From the NCBI RefSeq assembly GCF_963422355.1, contig NC_085098.1, positions 5,714,265 through 5,778,264 on the forward strand: a stretch of 64,000 nucleotides of DNA, given 5' to 3'. Position 1 is the stretch's first letter. Each line of letters opens with the position of its first letter. Positions 38,806 to 50,700 of the stretch are shown piece after piece. Made by a program: the position numbers and the translations under genes. The notes under the pieces are model-generated. The model did not search any database. It had not been told where the DNA came from and worked only from the letters and a program-made list of their open reading frames with translations. Origin of the DNA: Corticium candelabrum. Taxonomy: Eukaryota > Porifera > Homoscleromorpha > Homosclerophorida > Plakinidae.

Positions 38806-39655
38806 TCGTTGGAAGTGCAGGCAATGAATGATGACGCAAAAGACTAGGCGGTTTGCTACCCTAATCAATGTTTGCTCGTTATCTATCTATTTTAGTGCGC
38901 AAACTAGAGCATGTCCTCGGTCAGAAGCACTTGGACTCAACGGGTTTCCAAACTTAGTTAATAATAAGTTAATTAACGTTATGCCGAGCTTCGTGTGGAT
39001 GCCACCAAATCGGTACGATCGATTCTCTAGCCCAAAGTCTTTCGCAATTTGCGCTTTCGATCTCTAGATGCAGTTTTGGCATGCATGCGTTCGATTTCTC
39101 CAAGTGGTTTACCTAGCGAGCATTGTCTCATTCTCTCTCACCATGCTCGGAATTTGTCCTGAACGTTGTCTAGTAAGTCGTTCTAGAATTGTGCACTACT
39201 CGACGAGCCATACAATTAGATGCAGTTAGTATAAAGCTCTGTAAATGTATGTGCAGATGCTCTAGCAGATTCCCGTCGTGTATTATCCCACTCCTGACAC
39301 CATGTATCAATTATATAGTGGTACTACACGACAGTAACACGTCATATAGTAAACACAACAAAGAACACAACGCGTCTAACACCGGCAAAGCTTCTAGACT
39401 AGTAGTCATTGGACTGACTGAGACTCCGTACCAATTAACCGTCCCGGATACGATCTAGCTAACGATCGCACCCTTTGCAAGGTCATGGAATCACGGTTTT
39501 ACGATTTGGTGAGATTTGAATTTTCAACTCCCGGTAGGTATCACGAATTCTAGGAATAGCAGACAAGACACTGCCAAAAGGTCTTGCACACTATGACATC
39601 TAGAGTCTAGTATCTATCTATACCACAGCACCACATTGAGATACGGACTAGAAGC
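38806..39655. other. Spacer upstream of adhesion gene A
   Basis: 5' flank of copy A (promoter expected). I see no coding sequence, RNA gene or repeat with support. Confidence 0.4.
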
Positions 39656-39663
39656 CTCGCTAC

Positions 39664-39722
39664 GTTCGGCAATAATAACTGCAAGAAGAAGGGACACATT
39701 GCAAAGGCTTGTCGCCAGTAAA
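39664..39722 (+). pseudogene. Gag zinc-knuckle scrap
   Basis: A short frame reads NNCKKKGHIAKACRQ before a stop, closely matching the zinc knuckle of the gypsy gag near 63360-63400 (CHKKGHIAKACRS). Flanking sequence has no further gag similarity, so it is an isolated relic. Confidence 0.5.
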
Positions 39723-39949
39723 ACTCAAAAATTGTGAGAAACAGCAGAAGCCACGCCCAACGTATGACGTACGACGTATGCACGCGACGAAGTGGTACGC
39801 CGTATACATACACGCTAGAAAGAAGCTATCAAGGTACATTTGGATATCTAAATACGCATATCTGCTAGTTAATCTACAGTACTTTCGAAGACAAGAGATA
39901 TTTACTAGGGTACACGTAAAGTTTGTTGTGTAGTTAGGTACAACATCCG

Positions 39950-40132
39950 GTGTAGAGGGAAATCCGTCTCGAGGAATCTGTCTCGGCCGAGACACATTTC
40001 CTTATCTCGGCTAGTCAGATTTCCTAAGACATCTGTCACTACACTGGAAAATCTGTCTTGGCCGAGACACATTTCCCTATGCTATCTGTCTCGGCCGCTA
40101 GGAAATCTGTCACCACGCAGGAAATATGTCAT
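39950..40132. repeat. Imperfect short repeats with CTCGGCCGAG palindromes
   Basis: Several degenerate copies of a unit with AATCTGTCTCGGCCGAGACA and ATTTCC occur in about 180 bp, in direct and partly inverted order. It looks like satellite or transposon terminal sequence; the type is unknown. Confidence 0.5.
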
Positions 40133-40900
40133 TGTGTGTCTCGCCCACCCGCATGTGCAATTGTTTGATAGTCTGAATGACGGGAATCGCCATGAAAGAG
40201 CAAATGTCCAGTACGAGCGGGTCGTTTTCTACCTTGAAAACGGTTCGTATCCAACAGGTAGGCTGACGAAGAACAGCTGTCTCGCCGTCTCTACGCGTAT
40301 GTACGTGCGAGTGCCGATCCTCCTAACGATGTTGGTGATCTAGGTCTCTCGGAAAGCGAGAAGAGTGGTGTCCGTAAGAAATCCAAACTGTTCCAGCTAC
40401 AGAAATGGAGTCTCTACTTCCACGACAAGAAACAATCGACACGCAGACAAGTTATCAGAGACGATACGACAAAAAGACAGGTAAACTCTCTAATTTCTTG
40501 AAGTCACCTCTACTAGTAGTTAGCCATGCATATGCCCTAAACTGGGGCGTAGCAATCAATTTTTTAATTGTTCGGGCCTAACGCGCGCTAAAAGGGGTGA
40601 CCGCAGCACGTGACAAAGCCCAAAGTTATGTTTTGACTCTGCCACAGACTGGTCATGAATGACTGTACTATGATCCACATTATCGTATATTTTAATATTG
40701 GCCTGTAATAAAGACTCTATACTCCAAATAAATAAAAGTAAATAATATATTTAATTGTCTATACCTAAACTGGAATTTGCGGAAATCGTCTGTTGGTGTA
40801 AGTCAGTAATTTCAAAATTGGTCGCCCCAACCCTTTGGCAATTTTGGTACGCTAATTTTTTGAAAGGTTTTTCCAAATACTGTCTCTGCACATTTCGTTT
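40133..40900. other. Spacer, no gene recognised
   Basis: AT-rich in the second half, with short open frames lacking recognisable similarity. Nothing supported. Confidence 0.3.
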
Positions 40901-40905
40901 CTCAG

Positions 40906-41740
40906 GTTCAACTTTGTGATATATATCAGAGAGTGAAACGAAAGTTTAATCATCCATCAGAACCGTTACATCCATTACCTGCACCATCTAAGGTCTGGTC
41001 GCAAATTGGAGTTGACTTGGTTAGACCATTGCAAGTCACTAGTAGTGGCAATCAGTACATTGTTGTGGCTGTCGATTACTTCAGCAAATGGCCTGAAGCC
41101 AAAGCAATTCCATCGAAAGAAGCAATTCACGTTGCTGACTTCCTTAACTCACTCTTTCTACGACATGGATTTCCAGAGGTGTCGATATCCGATCAAGGCC
41201 ACGAGTTTTGCAAATGCTATCTGCAATGAACTTTTGACAACGATGGGAGTCAAACACAGAATTAGGTCTGCCTACCACCCTCAAACAAACGGACTGACTG
41301 AGCGTTTCATGCATTGCCTGACTGATGAAGAGATGCAACATGATGTAGAACTGCTAGTCAATCTGAAACACCAGTATACAGTTGCTGCAAAACGAAATAT
41401 TGTCAAAAGCCCAGGAACGCCAGAAAGCTTCCTATGACAAAAAAGTGCCATATTATATATAATACATACTCTTCATCTCTCGGTCTCGGTGACCAAGTTC
41501 TTTTAGAAAATAGTAAACATGACAGCCGTAAGTGTGGAAAGCTGGACGTGAAGTGGACTGGTCCATACTGGGTGTCGGAACGTCCTCCGAAAGGCTGTTT
41601 CAAGCTGAAAAATGGAAATGGTGCCGTTCTGAAGCAAATCTTTCATGCAAGTCGTCTCAAACCGTATTATCCACCGCAGAGGTACTGGTACTTCAGACGA
41701 GTGCAAAGATATCGTATGCAGCGATTTGAACATGATTGTT
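40906..41740 (+). pseudogene. Gypsy/Ginger-type integrase remnant
   Basis: Three frame-shifted pieces. 40906-41229 begins with the end of an HHCC zinc domain (CDIYQR; the second Cys of CxxC is Tyr), then WSQIGVDLV, VAVDYFSKWPEAK and ISDQGHEFC. Around 41190-41437 in another frame come AYHPQTNGLTERF. 41434-41740 carries LGLGDQVLLEN, KWTGPYWVSE and HASRLKPYY, a typical C-terminal DNA-binding part. The three acidic catalytic residues (in GVDLV, SDQG and GLTERF) persist but no longer share a frame. Continuation past 41740 is unclear. It may come from a gypsy element or a Ginger-type DNA transposon. Confidence 0.75.
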
Positions 41741-42800
41741 TTGCATACACATGGCGTAAGTTCTGTTTATTAGATCAATGAAGATGAAAATGCTGCACAA
41801 GCCATTGAATGGCACGCGGATGACTTACCTCTTCTATCCCCTGCGCCTGCATGTGGACGTGTGGATGCTTCAATTGCATTCCAACCTGATGCGCAACCTC
41901 CAAGGACACATCAAAATGAAGGATAGGTAGAGGTCTTCTACGGTGACGGTCAATTAATCTAAACATAATAAATGTCGTTGATATACCATTTTACACCAAC
42001 TTCAATGCCTAATAGAGCACTATAGCAGTGTTTGGATATTTTCCACCTTCAATGTGTCTGCCTTGCAGGGGTTATTAGTGATGGATAACAGGACTACCAT
42101 CTCAACCATCAGCTTCATCCAGGCAAATCTCAGATGTAACTGACAAGGGCACTGTTGCAAGCAGAAGTATCAAATGCGACAGACGTAAATTACGGTTGGA
42201 ACCTACGAAAAGAGTACGTTTCCAGCTTGCTGTTAGCTCATTGAAAAATATCTACCATTTTGTAATCTTTCTCGATTTGAATTGCCTTATACCGACAAAT
42301 GAAGATGACAAAAATGCAGTCAGACAGCGAATGAGGAGGAGAATAGCAGAGAAGAAGATGGAAAACGTAAGTGCAAGCTTGATTATAGAGGCCAAACTCA
42401 ACCCCAAACAAAACGAAGACGTACTACAGTAAGTATCTCTTTGGGAAACCCTCTGAAACGTTTATCTTACGTATTCCATGCATTGATTAGGAATCTAAGA
42501 AGAACAGTACACTTTTTCAAGGCGAATGAGAGAAAATTCTCATGCAAGGCCACGAGCTTATGGATGAGCACATTTCTCTTGCTCACAACATACTAAAGAA
42601 ACAGTTTCCACACATTGATGGCCTACAGTCGCCGTTACTTTCACAGACGAATGGTTTATCCCAGTCCAGCATGAGGGCATCCAGATACATCACGTCCCTG
42701 AACGAAGCCGTTGGGTAACTTCTAGTTGCTGTGGCCACCATGTATCAGTCTATGACAGCAAAGAGACCGGTTTTCAACTTAGTACTTCTCTCAGTCACCA
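41741..42800. other. Region after the integrase remnant, nothing identified
   Basis: Short + strand open frames (for example 42196-42432, rich in Lys/Arg/Glu) without recognisable domains. They could be decayed downstream parts of the integrase element. Confidence 0.3.
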
Positions 42801-42801
42801 G

Positions 42802-44147
42802 TTATAGCCTTGAATCTAGCCAGCGAATGGCGACGTTGCTCGCGTTGCAGCTTGGGTGGAATGCCTTGTCGTAGGCTGACTGGAGTGCTTCTATTGTGTC
42901 ACCCGGACACTTGACTTGGGTGACACCTTGGGTGCGCAGAGAGGCATGTTTTGAAGGTGACATGCTTGGGTGAAAGATTGGGAACAATGACCACAGAGGT
43001 AGAAGTGGGAGACCTTCTTGATATCTTTGATATAGAAGGCGTGCTCCTCGAACATACCAATGGTCATGATATTGGGATACTGGGCGGGTTGTCGAATCAA
43101 ACTCCAGACAAGTCCATTTCTGGTATCGACTTCCTTGACATATTGGGCGGGCTTGTATACACGGATACCAAGTTTGAATCGTTTCTCGATTTCAGGGAGC
43201 CTGTCTAGATTTGACTTGGGAATGTCCCGAATGTCTAGATATCGTAGAACGCCGTGGCTAGCTCTCTGGCTTTGTGGGTGGTACGATCTCCTCGTGTGCC
43301 TTGGTGCATGGCAATACAACGGAATAGACATAGGTTGTCGTTGAATGTGCATGTCCAGAGCAATGAGTCCCCTCTTACGGCGTAGCCAGTCGGGTAGGGG
43401 TCCGGTGCCTACCAGAGCATCTCTGCCCAGGATGACGGTCAGCTGGACTTCGATAAAGCGTACGAGAGCCCCCTAGGTGCTGGGGCGGTCTAGGTTGTCC
43501 TGGGAGAGGCGGATTTCTTCTTGCTTGGTTATCCAGGCGCGGGCTTTTGTCATCCCAACCATTCGTGGGCTGCCTGGTGCGTATATGCGGAAATTCCTCA
43601 TTTCACCGGTCTCGATATTTCTGATCTTGTAGGTGTAGAGATACCTAAGGTAGAATGACGTTTGTACGCGGTCTGCCAACTTTTCCATCATCCTGTCGGT
43701 GAGGGCACCTTCTACCTTACGACGGAATGTGAATGTCAGCATCCTACGTCCTTTGATCGTCGTTTCCTGTTCGCCGTCCTGCTTCTCATGTATGGCGGCT
43801 CCTTCCTTCACGATGCGTGTAGCCAGGGGTTCAAGAAACATCTTCCTACCGTACGAAATCTCTCGAGAGTGGATAGACGATACTGAGGATTTTGGAGCTC
43901 TTTCACAACCTTCTTGGCTCGCAGGGAAGCGTCGGCTTCTTCGCGAATTTCTTGTAGCTCGGCGCGATATTGCTCCGGGTTGTCCACGACACCACGCAGA
44001 GCTAACTGGATAGCGCCCAATTTGAGTGGCACGTTGTATTCGTTGCACCATCTCTGCGTCTTGGGCTTTGGGAATGAACTCTACAAGCTGTGCTTTTCGC
44101 AGCCGAGAGTATCCCTTGAGTCCGACGTTCTTGGCCTGCTGTCGCAC
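42802..44147 (-). pseudogene. Polinton/adintovirus-type DNA polymerase N-terminal fragment, decayed
   Basis: Reading down the minus strand: a short basic repeat (VGLKGYSRLRKAQLVEFI), a helical region in a shifted frame (44032 to about 43840), a beta-rich region (about 43840-43476), one in-frame TAG at 43473-43475, then an open continuation (FIEVQLTV, GTGPLPDWL, YPNIMTIGMFEEHAFYIKDI), a C2H2-like finger (FYLCGHCSQSFTQACHL), a frameshift near 42960, and TIEALQSAYDKAFHP...IRWLDSRL. From memory of the family, this order matches the region ahead of the protein-primed family B polymerase of Polinton/Maverick-like elements. The polymerase domain itself is missing. Read as a dead endogenous fragment; family assignment is by recall only. 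Confidence 0.5.
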
Positions 44148-44218
44148 GACTTTCGTTGTTAAAACAACGGGTTAGGGGTTAGACCTCCGTTCGCATTGAA
44201 TCGGTGGCTCGTGGTACA

Positions 44219-44408
44219 GACAATTCTGCAGTTATACTGTAGATTATATTTCTCTAACAGAGCGCACTTTTCCTCTACAGCTGAGGCACACAATTCTGTG
44301 GCTATATACAGTACGAGCTATTTGCCTAATAGGGCGCAACTTTCCTCTACAGAGCACACCACACGATCCTGTGGCTATATACTATGGATGCTGTTTGTCT
44401 AATACGGG
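44219..44408. repeat. About 71-bp tandem repeat, three imperfect units
   Basis: Units start near 44219, 44290 and 44361. Each has ACAATTCTGTGGCTATATAC (or a variant), then a run ending CTTTCCTCTACAG. The third unit runs into the hairpin. Confidence 0.65.
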
Positions 44409-44410
44409 CA

Positions 44411-44448
44411 ATTCTCTTCACGTCTCGCGCGCAAGACGTGAAGAGAAT
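44411..44448. repeat. Perfect 15-bp inverted repeat with 8-nt loop
   Basis: ATTCTCTTCACGTCT, an 8-base CG-rich spacer, then AGACGTGAAGAGAAT. It directly follows the 71-bp repeats and may be a transposon end or a cruciform-forming site. Confidence 0.8.
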
Positions 44449-45124
44449 GGCCAAAAAAATTGGCAAAAAATATATTTGGTAAAACGTATTTGGCAACCTC
44501 TCGTTCGCAACCTTTCGGCGCAAAAATATTTGACTATCATTGTTTGCACGCAATTCCAAGCGCGAGGGAGGGATGTTTTTCTAGATCTCTGTAATACAAA
44601 AAGGTATATTTTTAAAACGGTATTTGAGAACTCCTCACTCTACTACTGCTAGCTAGTGAAGCTACAATGTTCATGAAACGAGGTTTTCGCTCGTCGCAAC
44701 GAAAACGATCTAATTTGTAACTCGAACACATCCAGGTGGCAAATTACTGTGACACTGCAGTGTCGGAGAAAACATACTCTACAGTAGTTTCCCGGACCAA
44801 ATTTTAGAAAAAGTGCTTCCGGTTAAATTTTCTAGCGAAAAGTGTCCCCCGCCGGACTAAAATTCTTAGAAAACAGGAAGGGGACGACGGTTCTGGAGCG
44901 TTGACAAACGGATACAATAGAATCGATTCTATTTTGTCCGCTCCGTCGGAAGTTGACGGACCGAGGAAATGATTAGGTCCTGTTACCCAATCAGCGAAGC
45001 GCAAAACGAGGATGACGTACTCATTAGAGCGTTTTCACGTGACGTCACAACGTCGGAAGTTGCCATTTTTGGTGTCCAACTGCGTATGCTGAGATCGAAC
45101 TGGTGCCGTTTTCTGCCCGTTCTT

Positions 45125-45425
45125 GTACTATTGGTATTGTGTATAGTTGTTGGATGTTCCAGCAGATCGGGGCGCGATAAAGACGTGTCTTTCTTCCGTA
45201 TACCGGTCGTTCTAGAAGGAAGAACTTCAAGAGCGACAGTTGAGCAGCGCTAGAAGAGACGGCCAAATAGCAGAGATTTCGCGAGAAGACCTAAAAGAAA
45301 CCAAGCCGGTAAAACGAATTTTTGTAGGCCCTTTAGTTGTGGCAGACCAGCTGATCTGTTTGATGAACTGATCCAGACTGCTACTAACGCAAAATCAAAG
45401 AGACGCGCAATTACGGGCGCGCAAG
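45125..45425 (+). pseudogene. THAP-like zinc-finger remnant
   Basis: CIVVGCSSRSGRDKDVSFF followed by RIP resembles the start of a THAP domain (C-x4-C, then the SFxxFP motif). Further on, in other frames, come ISREDLKE and CGRPADLFDE, like the second half of the domain. Stops and frame changes separate the pieces and the CxxH pair is not intact. THAP domains occur in P-element-like transposases and in host genes; here it looks decayed. Confidence 0.4.
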
Positions 45426-45429
45426 AGAG

Positions 45430-46765
45430 GTTTGTTGTAGCAAATAAGTCGCATTGTCAATTTTCTTCTTTTGGCTTTTGACAGATGACATACCTAATTC
45501 TTTCACTGGTCTGTACGGTTTGTCCTTCTGAATAGATTGGAATGGAGCCTCTACTGTGTCACATTATGCTTCAAAGAAAAACTGAATACAGCCACATGTG
45601 TGCAAGCTTCTCCAAGTCCGGCCATGCAGTTACAATGTGCACAACATCTCCTGTCTTAATTTTCACAAATCAACCATGAAGTGAGGTGTTTTATTGCATT
45701 CTTGAGAATGAGGAACCTGTAAAATTTCAGACTGTGGGGTGTCTTACAATATTCTACATGTAGCTATAGAACTTACTCTACTATAGCACAATGCTATGCT
45801 ATTGGTGTTACATTATCATAGCATGTCCACTTCCTTTACATTTCCCAAGTCTATAGCACGCACATTGTCACACAATCAAATAATGACCATTAATTAAGAA
45901 GAAAACTTGGATCTCATGTCAGTTGATTGTCTACCAAAGATTATTGAACTCTCACATTAAATTGCAACATACATGACTGTATTCTCTTTCACAATCCTCT
46001 CACTTAGAGCTGACAAAGATTGTCCGACAGGATACATACTGTAGGTGAAATATATACTCTAACAAAAAGTCTGTACTATAAATTACCACATAATTAATTA
46101 CCACTGAGGTTTCCACAACACCTAGAACTCCCTCAACATGCGCACGGACATCTTTTACCCAGCTAATTCTAGACTGGTTGTAAACTTCAAAGATTTGCAT
46201 TTGCGGACTCTAGCCTGTTTGGCTGCTATGAAGCTCGTCTGAAGGACTAGATAGGAGACACTGTCCGAACTGTAGACAGGAGGAAACGTGGTGTTCTCTA
46301 GCAAGTGGATCAACTCCTCCAATCAGTTCCAGCTTGGCTAAATAGCGAGGTTTCGCATCAAATAGCAGATTGTCGGAGTGCTTTGATAGTTTCCTGCTCG
46401 CAGGAAGTGTAGTGAGGCGAGGGAGGTCAAAATTTGACACCCACGCAAGTTTCACATAGACACCAAATGGTCGACACTAACGTGCGTTAGAAAAATTTGA
46501 CGTCAATGAAAACGATATCTAAAACGACAGAGAGCTATCCGTAACAATCCCTCACGGTCCGTCACGTCTCCGTCGCATATTGTGAACCATCCTGAACCAG
46601 AGCCTGAACAGTGTTCCCCCGAAGGAGTTGCAGCGAGTTTTTCACTCACCAGGTGGTCTCGCGATCCCAAACCAGCCGCGCGCACTAAAAACATGTCGCG
46701 GGACGTTTCTAATCCAATATGGTGCTACGGCGTTCGCCGTAAGTCTAGTTGTTCTGTGACCTTAC
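45430..46765. other. Spacer left of copy B, nothing certain
   Basis: A minus-strand open stretch at 46455-46210 (DLPRLTTLPASRKLSKHS..., AKPRYLAKLELIGGVDPL) looks protein-like and could be a transposase scrap, but I cannot name it. No other feature is supported. Confidence 0.3.
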
Positions 46766-46980
46766 AATCATGAATGTGAGTTGTTTAGAGCTGAGATTTC
46801 TCTACATTTTGTTGTGGAACTTGGCAATTTCTAATGCAAGGAAAATAGAGGTTTGATGTCACCGCTCAAACCAAATATGGGTAGATTGCTGCAGGCATTG
46901 CAGGTCAATGTTTTAATTAATACGGACAACTCGAGGAATCAACGGAAATTAAATTCAAACTATCTTGAAAGGTAAGTAGT
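46766..46980 (+). pseudogene. Fossil copy of ANKLE2 exon 2 with its flanking intron
   Basis: From GAATGTGAGTTGTTTAGAGC through a decayed ankyrin exon to GAAAGGTAAGTAG, this tracks 21652-21868 of the intact gene, including the acceptor and donor surroundings. Many substitutions and small deletions break the frame. No copies of ANKLE2 exons 1 or 3-5 were found here. It lies on the 3' side of adhesion gene copy B, as ANKLE2 lies beside copy A, so it was carried along in the duplication. Confidence 0.8.
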
Positions 46981-47751
46981 AGCCATGCAACTGCTTTCTT
47001 TCAAATAGCTGTAACTAATATATGGAATTTTTGTCATTTAATTATGTCCACTTTAATAACAAAACAACACGAAATCTGATGTACATGAACCACACACGGA
47101 TTTCGGTGTTCTTTCTACCATTGAGTAACATGATGCACCACTTTTTTGAAGACTAATTATAATTATCAGATGTTAGCTAGCTCTCAAATCACAACTATAT
47201 GTAATGCTTAATTAACTGCATCCTTCAGCTTTGTATCTGTACACATGCACTTCCCTGTCTTTTAATTAAGTAAATTAATATTTGGTTCCTGATACTCATG
47301 TCATACAGCTACTACAAAAAATTAAGTGTGGTAGATTGCCATTGTTCCATGATACAAGTTTCAAAGAAAACATATTCTACCAAGGTTGCTACTTTTACTT
47401 TGTTTTATGAGCACCTTGTGAGAATATGGTTGCCTGATTCCAAACAGAGTCTATTTAATTACCTATACCAAAACCTCAAGCACCATAACACAATTAAGGA
47501 TCAGAGCCCACCAACTTGCTTTCTGTAATGCCTTTGTTAGCCATCTCATTGCAATACTTCACTACAGCCATATGACTAAACGAACACAAAAGAACAGCAG
47601 TGTTCATTAACTTGCTTCACTACAAACAGCAACTAACTACAGTAAGAAACCATCTACGCTTCAAGCAGACTGTCATTACCACTAAAACAAGCATACTGAT
47701 TCTAAACAATACGCCAAGCAACTCATGTCGGCATGTGTTTCAGTTGTTTCT

Positions 47752-50700
47752 TCATGAACATGGATCGGGTTTTGGCATAGCACATACTGCTTGAAGATTC
47801 TAAAAACAGAACAAATGCTACTGGTGCAAAATGCACTAAAAGCTCTGTCAATTGTGCCGCACCTTCCAAAAGTTCAAGTCTGTGCACGTGATTGTATTCC
47901 CCCAAAAAAAGATCTGGTCACCAACTGAACTGATTGGTGTATCACCACTTATAGATTGCTGAGCCTCTGTCAGAGGTTTGAGGTTCTGCAATACAGAGTT
48001 ACTGGACACAAAGAAACCCTCCCCAATCTCCTGTAGCTTTTCTAGACCTGTTACAGTTGTAAGAGCCTGAATACACAACAACCATCTACAACACTTTCAG
48101 CAGCCACAATAAAGTAAACTTGATCAAACATTATTGGATAGCAGCATGAAGACACCTCCTATGGTAGTTAGTGAGTTCAGTCCCATGAGGTTTTCAAGAT
48201 CGTTGTTTCCTTTGATTTTCACGTCTCCACCAATTTTCATGAGATCTGCCATTCCCATCAAACCAGCAGAAAGTGAATTATTCTCCAACACAACATTTTC
48301 TAAAGTAGGAAGACGGCCAATGTTAACATTTCCACAATGCATTTCCATTGGAACTAAAATATTTAGTGTACCTGTTATCTCTGAAATGCCTTTGAGACCA
48401 AGAACATCTTTCAGAAAACCACAACTCTTGATCATGACTTGTCCAGTGAGTTTGATTATATGTCCATCTCTCCTCTTTCGTTTTCTATTAGTGGTTTCAT
48501 TTCGAAGGTCACTTGTTGTTTCTAGATCTGGATTGTTGGTTAGCATTAAACCATCAAATGATTGAAGGTTGTTCAATCCATATAGAGTTGTCAAGCGTGT
48601 ATTTGAAATTTCCAGTTCTCCTTCGATTGCCTATAAATCAACAAACCATGAATAACAATAAAAGTATCTTCAAGGAAAGTAATAGTTACCTGCAAGAGTT
48701 TCAACGAAGAAAGCGACTCAATATTACACACGAATGTATTTTTGCATCTAATTCTGAAGCTGCACTTAATTCTAGAAATGCTGGAATATTTACTCAGTCC
48801 AGCTGGGTCTGTGATTACTATCTCATTTATATTTTGGCATTTAACAGTAGCTTCCAGTGATACAGTGGCAGTAGCTGGCACACCATCAACATCATTGACA
48901 TTTGTAGCTTTTACCTCAATTGTCCTGAATACAGCACAGTACTTACCAAGGTTTGCTGCTAGCAGTTAGTGGTGTGTTTCACCTACCTGTCTTGGATTAG
49001 ACTTTCACGAGAAACCTGCAATACATCCGTCATCAGTGAATGCTTGTATTTGACTGTCTTCAGTACATCAGCATACTGAGTCCCTGTCGCTACTCCACTC
49101 AGTGTCAGAGTGTGAGTATTGGAATCATATGATTTCTGACAAACAGCATAGTTAATTAATATGTTAATTAAAACAGTTTAAGGCTTGAAACAGTAATGTG
49201 TACCATACCGATATCCCTGATGATGGAGATGGAGAAGCAGTAAGCATTTCATGGGTTCCATCAACTGGATTAGTGATTTGGATTGTAACGTTGTTCAAAG
49301 AGACATCACTCTGCACCACACCACTTACACCAGATTCTACTAATGCTACTTCTGGTGGATCACTTTCTGACAACGTGACAGCGACATCAACACCACTCTA
49401 CAGAAAGCAATGATGTTAGTCTGCAAAGTACAACCTAGAATGAAAGGTAAATACTTCTCCTCCATTTAAATCTACTACTGGACTTTTTAATTCTTCAACA
49501 GTGATTGTAACTTCCCGGTCTGCAGTCATTCCTGTGCCATCATTGTCACTGGCTCGTACCGTGATTGTTGTTATACCAACTGAGACAGCTGTATTTACAC
49601 GAATAACACCTGTTCCAGCTTCTATTCTGTACGATCCAGCACTTCCTTCAATATCGTATGTAACTGTTCCAGCTGCACTGCTCTGTGTTGGACATTTGTC
49701 TGGATCAGTAGCAGTAATGGTCATGACAAAATCATTAGGCACGAAAGCATCGGATATAACAGGATTACTAAAGGATTGAAACGTGGGTGCATGCTCATTT
49801 ACATTTGTTACTGTTATCTCGACAGTAGCTGTTGCTTCAAGACCACCATTATCAGTGGCAATTACTTGGAATGTGTAGGAACACTGGCTTTCGTAGTCCA
49901 GATCTCCCACTACTGTGATGACACCTGTATTGCCACTTTGCTGAACACCAAATACATTCGTTCCAGAAATGTTAAACGTAAATGCAGCGTTGACTCCAAT
50001 GTCCCCATCAGAAGCAGACAATCCTACATGGATGTTGCCACTCGCACCTTCTTCTATGATTCCACTGTAAGATGATGATGAAAACTGTGGAGTCTGGTCA
50101 TTTATGTCATTTACAGTAATTGTGACCGTGATTGTGACTGGACTTGACTGTATGCTAAATGTGATGGTAAGCGTGTACTCATCAGTAGTTTCTCTATCTA
50201 GAACTGCAGTTGTAGTAATCTGTGAGCTTGTATCTATCGCAAATGGAGCTGATGGAGGATTGGTAATTGTATAGGTTGTTTGAGGAAACCCTGGATCACT
50301 GATTATTTCTCCAACTGTTGTACCAGAATTTTGTCCTTCATTTACAGCAAAATCAAACGCTGAGCTTGGTGACAGAATGACAATGGTGACTGTCGCAAGT
50401 TGAGAGCATGTGGACAATGTAGAGTCTGTCAGTGCGACATTTAATGTGTGAGATGTAAACTGGCTGCTTGATAGGGTAGAAGCAACAGTCACATTGTTTT
50501 CACTGATACCAAACAGTCCATCATTGTTTCCACTAGTAATTGCCAGCTGAAACACAGTAGAAGTATCGGCATCACTGACTGCCAGAGTGATTACAATTGA
50601 GTTCACAGCTGTAGTTGATGGTATTGTCTTTGTGTGTGTTGTTCCATCAGAAAATGTAGGACAATTATCATTTTCGTCTGTAACCGCAATAGAGACAGAT

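Noticed and set aside
45040-45047. TGACGTCA palindrome as a CRE promoter element
   Set aside because: A single 8-bp match next to a decayed THAP relic, with no active gene nearby.
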